From assembly GCF_000143415.4 (NCBI RefSeq), contig NW_003314266.1:3232398-3296397 (forward strand): 64,000 nucleotides of DNA, given 5' to 3'. Below, in pieces: positions 54,273-64,000 of the stretch. The notes below the pieces were generated by a model that was not told the DNA's origin, did not search any database, and saw only the letters and a program-made list of their open reading frames with translations. Origin of the DNA: Selaginella moellendorffii. Its lineage: Eukaryota; Streptophyta; Lycopodiopsida; Selaginellales; Selaginellaceae. How positions within the stretch are numbered: position 1 is the stretch's first letter; each line of letters starts with the position of its first letter. The position numbers were made by a program, and so were the translations under genes.

Positions 54273-56750
54273 ACACCCCCTCCTCAAGAACGAGTGGAAC
54301 AAGGATGTGAATGAGAACGAAGAGGAGGATGAGATGGGCATCGAAGGACAGGAGATGGGGAATGAAAAGAATGAGGACTGGGATGAGAAGTATAGCGGCG
54401 GTGAAAGTCCTGAACAAGGTCAAGAGAATGAATTAGGTTGTCCGCAGGTTCCCAAGTGTGTTCCTCATGTCCGTAACCCTTTAAGTCTACCAAATAGTAG
54501 AGTTTAGACTGTGAGATCTTGGAATCAAGGATGTCCTGAACCTTGTACTCAAACCCATTCTTGAGCTGCACTGGTGGAGGCGGAGGAATGACTCAATTTG
54601 GAATAGGACTGGGAATATAAGACTCAAGGAGAGAGGAGTGAAAAACGAGGTGAATTTGATATGAGGAGGGAAGTGCAAGGTGATAAGTGACAGGATTAAT
54701 GATGGCAATGATAGGGAAAGGACTGATGCGTTTGAAATCAAGTTTGGGACAGCCTAGTGGTGGAGATATTTCGCCTGAGGAGCCAGGATTTATCCCCGGT
54801 ATTGTAAGGGGGACAATCCTAACAATGGACATTGGCAAATGTTTTGTGAGATTCCTAAGTACGATGGAGGTGGAAGGAGATGGAGTTGTGGATTTCCTAG
54901 AGGTTGGAGACAAATGCCTTAGAGCGGGGATTTGAACAAGAGGATTCGGATGGAGAAGGAAGTGAGAGATTGAATCAAGGACTTCGGCCAGAGTTTGCAA
55001 AGAAGGGGGAAACTTGAAGAGAGGAGTGAACAGAGTTAATATAAGAGAACTCAGCAAGGGGAAGGATATTGAACTAGTCATCCTGATGATAATTGATGAA
55101 GCATCTTAGGAATTGTTCCATAGTTTGAATCATTCGCTTGGACTGTCCATTAGTTTGAGGATGATATGCCGAAGAGAGGTTGGCCTTTACTCCAAGCAGC
55201 TGCAAGAATTGTTGCCAGAAATGAGAGATGAACTAAGGTCCCTCATCCGAAACCACTTCTATAGGAATCCCATGAAGTCAGAAAATTTCCCTGAATACCA
55301 GTTTTGTCATGTCCTTGCCTGAAAAGTCCTTGGTACATAGCAGGAAGTGCACCATCTTTGTGAAGCGATCCACCATGACTAAAATGCTGTTGAAGCCTTC
55401 AGAACTCAGAAGATCACACAAGAAATCCATGGAGATGGATTCCCAAGGACCTGAAGGGACCGGGAGGGAACAAAGAAAACTTGAAGGAAGGTGGTAAGGT
55501 ACCTTATTCCGAGTACAAGTGTCATAGGAGGTAACAAAAGCTTTGATGTAGTCGTCCATGTGAGGCCACCAAAAGTCCTGTGCAACCAGCTCATAGGTTT
55601 TCACAATGTCGAAGTGACCAGCAGTCAGGTTATCGTGGCACGCCATCAGGACCAACCTTCGAGCATCACCTTTAGGAATGTAACGCTGCTCCCCACGGTA
55701 CAACAAGCTATCTAAGAATTCAAACTCGTTAAATCGCCGGCAGTCGGGAGTCATTGGGTGTCCAGCCTAAAGATGGGGGAAAATGTCACTAGCGAGGTTA
55801 TCGGATTGAAGATCGTTTCTGATCACGTCTATCAAGGAGGAGTCCTGAGGGGCCAGAGAAATTGCCATAACTTGAAGTTGATCAGGACCGTGGATAACCT
55901 GATCCTATTGATTGAAAGCAAGATTACCAAGCCTAAGACTGAGATAGGAGTGCCTTGAAAGAGCATTAGGAAGGCCCTGAACCTTTCTAGGTCTATACTT
56001 GATAACAAAGTCAAACCGACTCAGAAATTGTGCCCACCTTGCCTAACAAAAGTTCAAAACTTGGGAAGTGGCAAAGTACTTGAGAGTTTTGTGATTCATC
56101 CAGACCATTATTTGATGGCTCGCCCCCTCCGAGAAACGATGCCACTCTCCAAAGGAATCCACGATGGCAAGGAGCTCCTTGTCATGGATTTTGTAGTTGA
56201 TCTCCATAGGTTTGAATTTCCGAGAATGGAAACTGACCGGATGAAATTCCTGATCCGCTCCGAGTTGAGACAGCACAGCATCAATGGCAAAGTTGGAGGC
56301 GTTTGCTTCAATGAAGAAAGGTTGTGAGGGATCAGGATGGATCAAGACAGGAGCAGAACTAAAGGCCACCTTGAGTGTGTCGAAGGCCTACTGGGTAGCA
56401 GCAGACCAAGAGAAGGGAACATCCTTGCGAGTAAGATGCATGAGAGGAAGGACAATGTCGGAGTAGTGATCAATGAATTTGCGGTAGAAGTTGGCGAAGC
56501 CAAGGAAAACCTGAACGTCCTATATTGATTATGGAGGCTCCCATTCAAGAATAGTCTTGACTTTGGTTGGATTCATCGTGATACCCTCAGGAGTGACAAT
56601 GTATCCATGGAACTCCACAAACTCTTGATCGAAGGAACATTTCTCAAGTTTTGCGTATAGGCCGTGTTCTCATAGATTTGCTAGCACCTTGCGCACATGC
56701 TTGTTGTGTTCCTCCTGAGTTTTTGAGTAGATGAGGATGTCATCAAGGTA
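54273..56750 (-). pseudogene. Chromovirus-1 pol, 3' half, decayed
   Basis: On minus: reverse transcriptase from [10 protein letters not shown] (about 56740) onwards, RNase H (IEANASNFAIDAV, about 56300), integrase (SMDFLCDLLSSEGF, about 55430) and chromodomain (YKVQDILDSKISQ ... EEHTWEPADN, about 54430-54560). Many stops and frameshifts. The protease and the first part of RT are missing, because family C begins at about 56758, exactly at the RT active-site codons. Confidence 0.85.
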
Positions 56751-56757
56751 GGTCTGG

Positions 56758-57332
56758 GGGCAACCTTTGCCCCTTAGGACTACTTGTCCATGTGATGAGA
56801 ATACCAACTCATCCACTTAATACACCCCCAACTCCTGGGGTTGTTCCAGCATTTATTAGAGGTAGCCCCGGCTACCTTTTCAAGGACTTGAGTCCTCTTC
56901 CGTATTTGACCTCCCACGGTCATTACTTCTGGTCTCACATTCATGAGCACCAACCTCAACTATATGAGGAAAATCTTGTGACTCCTTTATTGTTTTGGAG
57001 TCTCTATCTTTCCCGTGATCCCAACTTTAGTTGTTTACCATAACAACCTTAGCCAATTTGCTGAGACAAATGCTCATCCGGATCACATCCTCAACTCAAT
57101 GAGGAAAACCTTGCACTGTTCCCAAGATCCCAAAGTCGTTCCATTATTGGCCCTTTTCTATCCACCACCTCGTCTACAAGTTCACACATGAACTGTAATG
57201 GAGAGCCATGTCTTCCCGACCTGCTACTCCTCAAGGATAGGCCCACTTCTCGGACCTTCCGTTGCCAACACCAATGGTGATATACTTGAGCACCAATAAA
57301 AGTCGGACTAAGGAACAGCTCCGATACCAAGT
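56758..57332 (-). mobile_element. Family-C interior next to its primer site
   Basis: On minus the sequence ACTTGGTATCGGAGC (57318-57332) follows the repeat edge CGCTTACA, as an LTR/primer-site junction would. The interior down to 56758 matches 27305-27520 in part. A frame starting MENLVAYNLVSEL crosses the junction and is not a gene. Confidence 0.55.
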
Positions 57333-59815
57333 TGTAAGCGACTAAATTTTCCATTCTACTTTAGTCACTTAACCACACCTCTGACCACTTGGAGGAGTCT
57401 CATTCACAACCTCCATAAGTCCAATCCAGGACTTGGGACTTGCTAGCCCCGAGAATGGCATCCATGCCACTCAACATTTGCACTTGGTCCAAGTGCTCCA
57501 CGTGTCCGATCCCATGACCGACACTCAAAGGTACCACCGACATAGCAGCCCGTTACGCTAAGGCCATGCCCATTCACCTTTGCCGCACTAGTGGTCCAAT
57601 ACCACTTGCATCACAATCCCGTCTCTCCAAGACTGGGCCATCTATCCACGAGTGGTCATCCTAGATCCACTCCTTAGCATCCTTAGGATGCCCACAGACC
57701 TGGGGAATTGCCTTCCCCGAAGTCCCTTTGTCAGTTCCTACTAAGTCCCTTTTCTGCCCCTGGCCGTGTTTGCCAACACTGCCACTGGATCGAGGCCCGT
57801 AGGCCCGACCACTAAGTCCCATGGTCCTCTGGGACTTCCTCACCACACGACTGTGTCCTTGGTCGCTACCCCAGAGGACTACTCCTCTTCCTTTCCACAG
57901 TCTAGGCCTTTGGGACAACATTTCGGAACACTGTGGCCTTACGCGAGCCACCTGGGTACTCTCCTCGCCTTCTGCCCTTGGGTGCTCTAGCCATGGGCTT
58001 AGAGCGGGTTCCGTTGAGCCACACCAGGTATCCAAGTAGGTAGTGCCACCCCCACTTGGACTGGGAGCATCGGCCAGTCAATCTCCCGGGGGAACTAGAG
58101 CCGGCTCTTGAACACTTCACCAAGCTACCCCGCTTGTCGGTCTGTGTTCACTCTAGTCTTGGACTTCCCAGGGGGCAGCTCATCACCAACCACTGGGTCT
58201 GGCTTTCCTGGGCCAAACTGGCTCCACTGCAGTCCTCCCCCTACTATACTTTTGGAGCTCTCCAAACCCCCCAGGGTCTGGGAGACGAACGCTTTGGGCT
58301 TTCACCCTCTCAGGCTCCGGACTCAGACTCGGACTCGGACTCGGACTCGGACTCGGACTCGGACTCGGACTCGGACTCGGACTTGGATTCAGACTCGGAC
58401 TCGGGCTCGGGCTCGGTCTCGGCCTCGGCCTCGGTCTCGGTCCCGATCTCGGTCTCGGTCTCGGTCTCGGTCCCGGTCTCGGTCCCGGTCTTGGTCTCGA
58501 CTTCTGACTCCATCTCGGACTCCATCTCGGACTCCATCTCGGACTCCATCTCGGACTCCATCTCGGACTCCATCTCGGGTCCATCTCGGGTCCATCTTTG
58601 GACTCCATCTCGGACTCCATCTCGGGTCCATCTCGGACTCCATCTCGGACTCCATTTCGGGTCCATCTCGGGTCCACCTCGGACTCCATCTCGGACTCCA
58701 CCTCGGACTCCATCTCGGGTCCATCTCGGACTCCACTTCGGACTCCAACTCAGGTCCATCTCGGGTCCACCTCAGACTCCATCTCGGACTCCATCTCGGA
58801 CTCCATCTCGGGTCCATCTCGGACTCCACTTCGGACTCCAACTAGGGTCCATCTCAGACTCCATCTCAGACTCCAACTTGGGTCCATCTCGGACTCCACT
58901 TCGGACTCCAACTCGAGTCTATCTCGGACACTCCCACGTGTCATGTGTTGGTCCTTTTGGGTCCCTTTTTGGAGCCTCGCCTTTTGCTCGCTTCGTGCTC
59001 GTTCCTCGAGCACTTCGTTGGGAGTTCCACTCCCAGTCTTGACTTTTCAAGTCGGAGCTTTTGGTCCAAACGTGTTACGCTCGTTTGGCTCTCGCTTCGG
59101 CCACTACCATGTGGCGCCCTTCCGGCTCCACTTTGGGGCCTAGGGATTTTGTGTCTCACAACTCCACCACCCATAGACGAAGTTCGATGTCCTCATCGAA
59201 CGGTAAACCCTTTCATAAAGTAACACCCACACGTGTTACCATTTCCATCCTTGGCACCTAGCCAATCTTTGTCTATGGTTTGACATCAAAGGCTCACCAT
59301 GCCTTGTCCATCCTTTAAGGAGCGTAGTCTCTCCAACTTAGAGATTGATTGGACCACATGTAATGGTTCTCTCCTTTTATTGGTTTAGTTCTCGCTAAAC
59401 CTTTTAGAGACCCTTCTCTAAGTCAATCCCACTACTCCTTCTCGAGTAGTCTCAATTTCCATCGATATAACCTTTGCACTTTGGAACTTTGAATTTTGAC
59501 TTCTTGGAGTCAATTTCCTAGGTGTCTCCGACACCTTGCCTTGCACCTTTTGTGCAACTCCACTTCCCATCCTAGGAAGTTCTCTACTCGAGGGCACCAT
59601 CATCCTCTCTTCTATTTCGTGCCAAAGTTCCAGTTATCATACTTTGTGCTAGGGCTGTTCATGGCCCTATCATTTGGCTACCTTACCGCTCCCTCCTTTG
59701 GAGCTTCCACTTTCGCCAAATCGGAGCATTTCGGAATCCCTCCTTGGAAACACACTTCCTTTCCCGCAACTTGTTAGCGTCCAACACATTAGTGTTCCTC
59801 GCCTAACTTTGTCAC
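57333..59815 (-). repeat. Family-C long terminal-type repeat, copy 1
   Basis: The segment starting TGTAAGCGACTAA aligns with 62112-64000, except that about 58845-59360 is missing from the second copy. Its true far edge lies beyond 59815 and cannot be placed because the window ends. It includes the module 'gtgaaagcccaaagcg' (minus) shared with family-2 LTRs and the satellite at 58318-58930. Confidence 0.65.
58318..58930. repeat. CTCGGACTC satellite
   Basis: Three successive zones: (CTCGGA)n, then CTCGGT/CTCGGC hexamers, then 12- to 15-bp units CATCTCGGACTC and CATCTCGGGTC. The 6-, 12- and 15-bp periods lack stops in several frames on both strands, producing long apparent frames rich in Ser-Asp, Arg-Thr or Glu-Ser. 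Confidence 0.9.
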
Positions 59816-62111
59816 TTGGATTCCTTCCAAGGGATTCCACGGCCCTATCTTGGCCACTCATCTTTTGCTCCTATCCGTTGATTGTTGCACCAAGCAACAT
59901 CGAATCTCTACCTCCCTCCTTGAGGTATTGTTTCGGTTCCATAGCAAAGACTCTTCTTTGCCAAGTCCGGAGGATGTTCACCCCTAGTACGTCTCTTTAG
60001 CATCTTCTGCTATGGGCTCTATCCACGGCCCAACTTCGTGACCCTCCCATGGGTCTTTTATAGAGACTACTTTCCTCGGACTCACTATGCCATCGCACGG
60101 ACATAGTTTATTTCCCTTAGGTGCTCTTCCCACTTGGTTATCACGACCAAGCCACACCACCTTAAACAGTTCAATTCTAACATTTTGAACCAGGAACTTC
60201 ATTCCTTAGCCAACCAAGGACCTTGTCCTTATCTGGCCATAAGATCACCTAGTGATCTCACCTTGGCACCTTAACAGAGTTGCCAAGAGGTACTTGGTTT
60301 TCTAGACCTCCAAGTTGTTGACTATAACCCCGGGGGCATCCCCCACACTTGGCGGTGCACCCAAGCTAGCCCTTACGGCCAAGGGTTCATAGCAACTGAG
60401 ATTAGGTGTCCCCATCTCACTCACCACGACCTTGGTGCCACTTGCACCAAAGTGTTCAAGTTAGATATGCTGAGCTTTCACACTAAGCAATCTAACCGTG
60501 CATCACGACTCCGAGGCATCCCTCGCTTGGCGGTGTGCCCAAACCAGTCTTCCCACTGAGAGTCCATGACCACCGAAATATGAGTGTCCTCATATTCCAA
60601 ACCATCACCACACCCTAGTGATTTGGGACTCGAACCCAAGCACTAGAGGGTCGGGACTCGAACCCAACCTCCGTATATGCATCTACGGACGGCATCACAC
60701 AAGATGCCTGGCATGACTCCCCACGCCGGTGCACCAACTTATTTTTAAAGCGCGCTACAGATCACAACTTAGGAACCTAGTTCCTCCACACTGCCAAGTC
60801 CTCTCACTTGACATGTCTGTGATCATGCATGGACTCCTCCATACTCGGCCCCATGGCCCACCCCTTTTGAAGTTATCACCTTCAACTAGGGTATTTGTTC
60901 CCCCGACGTGCCAGTCTCGCTTGGCAAGTCCTCCGACCACTGTAACATGGTTCCTGCATAAGCGTGAAAGTCCTTGACCATCGACTTTCGTTCAAAGCCC
61001 TCTCTTTGAACACTCGGGAACTACTTCCCTAACCTTGATAGCCTTGCCTCATGGCAAGCTTCAAGACCACGCTTTTGCTGCGCCACTCTGATTTCGCGCG
61101 TTCCATGAACCATTTACACTTGGCCTTTCTAGGTACTAAGCTACCTAGAATCGTCTTTGGGAACCTTGAAGGAACTCTGTCCCTCAGCTTGTTAAGGCCT
61201 CCCTTTTTGCAAGCCCTCAAAATACCACATAGTCTAACATGGACAATTCCATATTTTAGACTCTCCATGGCATCACTGTTGCTAGCGGCAACACCCTCGA
61301 GCCCCCACTTGATTCTCCACTCCCAGCTGGCATAACCAACCTTGGTTATGCCCTTTGATTCCTATGGTTCAGTTCTATCCCCTTACTTCTTGCTTTTTGG
61401 CTTCACACCTTTCCTTTGGTCATTCTCCTCCAGACCAGGAGGATAGCTTTGCACTTTTCTATCACGCTTTAGCAAGTATTCTTAGGGATGAACCTACCCA
61501 ATAGCCTAGGGAGTGGTTCCTCAATCCGGATATGCTCACCTTATAATCCCACACACTGGGATTACATTGTTGCTTATGGGCCTTTACATGCCCATCACTA
61601 GCCTCGCCAAAATTCCATTTTTGGCTTTGTCCAACTCGGGTAGACAGTCCTCTCCTGTCTCCGCAACCTTGGACATTTGGATAGCACCTTCTACGCTAGG
61701 GACTTAGTCCCTTGGGCTTTATCCATTGCCCTTGCGACATCAAACACCACCTTCTGGTGTTCTAGAGTGTCCGGGTGTCCCAATGATGGCTTTCTTGACA
61801 ATGAGTATTTCCTTTTATGACATTGACTTACTATATCGCAACACAAGCAACTTATCCCCCGTAAGGGTATATCCGACTTCCTTATGCTATTAAGAAGTTT
61901 TGGGTAGCTACCTTCTACCCGTTAAACCGGTTATTTTCCACCTCTTGCTTAGTTGCCTCATAGTTGTCAAGTCCTACAACTCATTGCTTGGTGCTTTCAC
62001 ACCTCCATCATTATCTGGGTCACCACACTCCAACTGCATGCTCTGCAGCTTAGGCTATGCCATTCCCATTTCCATTGGGATTCCTTTGGCAAGGGGTTCT
62101 CATGAACCCAC
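59816..62111 (-). mobile_element. Family-C interior without recognised genes
   Basis: No frame above about 95 codons and no protein motif. Positions 61768-62108 match 26458-26787. It ends abruptly at the second terminal-type repeat without a primer site, so a deletion lies at the junction at 62108/62112. Confidence 0.5.
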
Positions 62112-63239
62112 TGTAAGCGACTAATTTTTCCATTCTACTTTAGTCACTTAACCACACCTCCGACCACTTGGAGGAGTCTCATTCACAACCTCCATAAGTC
62201 CCATTCAGGACTTGGGGCTTGCTAGCCCCGAGAATGGCATCCATGCCACTCAACCTTTGCACTTGGTCCAAGTGCTCCACGTGTCCGATCCCATGACCGA
62301 CACCCAAAGGTACCATTGACATCTCGGCCCGTTACGCTAAGGCCATGCCCATTCACCTTTGCTGCGCAAATGGTCCAATACCACTTGCATCACCATCCCG
62401 TCTCTCCAAGACTGGGCCATCTGTCTACGAGGGGTCATCCTAGATCCACTCCTTAGCATCCTTAGGATGCCCACAGACCTGGGGAATCACCTTCCCCGAA
62501 GTCCCTTTGTCAGTTCCTACCAAGTCCCTTTCTGCCCCTGGCCGTGTTTGCCAACACTGCCACTGGATCGAGGCCCACAGGCCCGACCACTAAGTCCCAC
62601 GGTCCTCTAGGACTTCCTCACCACACGTCTATGTCCTTGGTCACTACCCCAGAGGACTGCTCCTCTTCCTTTCCACAGTCTGGGCCTTTGGGACGACATT
62701 TCGGAACACCGTGGCCTTACGCGAGCCACCTGGGTACTCTCCCCACCTATCACCTTTAGGTGCTCTAGCCATGGGCTTAGAGCAAGGTTCCGTTGAGCCA
62801 CGCCTGGTATCCAAGTAGGTAGTGCCACCCACACTTGGACTGGGAGCATCGGCCAGTCGATCTCCCGGGGGAACTAGAGCCGGTTCTTGAACACTTCACC
62901 AAGCTACCCCGCTTGTCGGTCTGTGTTCACTCTAGTCTTGGACTTCCCAGTGGGCAGCTCATCACCCAACACTGGGTCTGGCCTTCCTGGGCCAAACTGG
63001 CCTTTCCTGGCCAAACTGGCTCCACTGCAGTCCTCCCCCTTACTATACTTTTGGAGCTCACCAAACCCCCCAGGGTCTGGGAGACGAACGCTTTGGGCTT
63101 TCACCCTCTCAGGCTCCGGACTCGGACTCGGATTCGGACTCGGACTCGGACTCGGACTCGGACTCGGACTCGGATTCAGACTCGGACTCGGGCTCGGGCT
63201 TGGTCTCGGCCTCGGCCTCGGTCTCGGTCTCGGTCCTGA

Positions 63240-63271
<32 letters not shown>

Positions 63272-64000
63272 CCGGTCTCGGTCTCGACTTCGGACTCCAT
63301 CTCGGACTCCATCTTGGACTCCATCTCGGGTCCATCTCGGGTCCATCTCGAACTCCATCTCGGACTCCATCTTGGGTCCATCTCAGACTCCATCTCGGAC
63401 TCCATTTCGGGTCCATCTCGGGTCCACCTCGGACTCCATCTCGGACTCCATCTCGGACTCCATCTCGGGTCCATCTCGGACTCCACTTCGGACTCCAACT
63501 CGGGTCCATCTCGGGTCCACCTCGGACTCCACTCCATGGTTCTCTCCTTTTATTGGTTTAGTTCTCGCTAAACCTCTTAGAGACCCTTCTCTAAGTCAAT
63601 CCCACTACTCCTTCTCGAGTAGTCTCAATTTCCATCGATATAACCTTTGCACTTTGGAACTTTGAATTTTGACTTCTTGGAGTCAATTTCCTAGGTGTCT
63701 CCAACACCTTGCATTGCACAAATTGTGTGACTCCACTTCCCTATCCTAGGAAGTTCATTACTTGAGGGCACCATCATCCTCTCTTCTATTTCGTGCCACC
63801 TTGGGCACTAAGTTCCATTTATCACACTTTGTGCTAGGGTTGTCCATCGCCCTATCATTTGGCTACCTTACCGCTCCCTCCCTTGGAGCTTCCACTTTCG
63901 CCAAATCGGAGCAATTCGGAATCCCTCCTTGGAAACACACTTCCTTTCCCGCAACTTATTAGCGTCCAACACATTAGTGTTCCTCGCCTAACTTTGTCAC
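62112..64000 (-). repeat. Family-C long terminal-type repeat, copy 2 (cut by window end)
   Basis: Aligns with 57333-59815 from the same TGTAAGCGACTAA edge. It contains a shorter satellite block (63112-63535) and lacks the 58845-59360 segment. Confidence 0.65.
63112..63535. repeat. CTCGGACTC satellite, second block
   Basis: The same three zones as 58318-58930 but about 190 bp shorter, showing repeat-number change between the two copies. Confidence 0.9.

Noticed and set aside
58056-59042. Long frame with Ser-Asp and Pro-Ser repeats, and similar long frames on the other strand
   Set aside because: The frame is open in several phases on both strands because the CTCGGACTC satellite has no stops; the second copy has a different repeat number.

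Overview
This is a repeat-dense stretch of a plant nuclear genome. The evidence for a plant is the Ty3/gypsy LTR retrotransposons with chromodomains, tRNA-Met-type primer sites, short internal TTTAGGG telomere-type runs, and introns with GT/AG borders. The introns I could trace are very short (38-57 nt), which makes me think of a seedless plant such as a lycophyte. That is a guess; no rRNA, organelle or conserved host gene is present to fix the organism.

The most interesting content is a pair of giant cut-and-paste-type DNA transposons in opposite orientation: copy A at 7897-20332 (12.4 kb) and copy B at 34278-47775 (13.5 kb). Both end in the same perfect 24-bp terminal inverted repeat (AAGCTCTATTTCG...). 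Each is bordered by a 4-bp target duplication (TTTT for A, TTGG for B). A 288-bp miniature derivative at 103-390 has related ends and the duplication TTCC. Each giant copy carries two divergent genes. One encodes a transposase-like protein of about 1,021 aa with a DDD-type catalytic core. The other is a multi-exon gene for a protein of about 1,620 aa joining an N-terminal GQH (ParB/DGQHR-like) domain, an acidic linker and a C-terminal FCP1-type HAD phosphatase. A short palindrome (core GGCATGAGGCCTCATGCC) is scattered about 20 times through each copy. It lies in the central intergenic region, inside tiny introns next to the splice acceptor, and even in coding exons, and I did not see it in the retrotransposons around. 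Copy A keeps an open transposase but has a broken phosphatase part; copy B has an open phosphatase part but a broken transposase and GQH domain.

Layout. 1-7480: fragments of LTR element family 2 on the minus strand, the miniature element, a truncated 5' piece of chromovirus 1, and mostly non-coding interior of a non-autonomous family-2 element. 7481-25507: chromovirus 1 with both LTRs, split by giant copy A just behind its 5' LTR. 25508-27520: an LTR fragment and a piece of a large non-coding element (family C). 27520-34277: two decayed chromovirus-2 copies head to head; the 3' LTR of the right one is split by giant copy B (34278-47775) and resumes at 47776-48160. 48161-52060: a decayed ORF, a family-2 LTR with its primer site and non-coding interior. 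52363-53321: an exon of a probable host gene interrupted by a 394-bp TRIM element with a perfect 5-bp duplication. 53853-56750: a minus-strand 3' piece of chromovirus 1. 56758-64000: family C, with a long repeated terminal segment that contains CTCGGACTC-type satellite.

Functionally the window is a transposon nest. Nothing in it looks like an ordinary intact host gene. The giant element is the part worth following up: its gene content and its palindromes do not match a textbook superfamily that I can name with certainty, although the 4-bp duplication and DDD-like core fit the Sola superfamilies.
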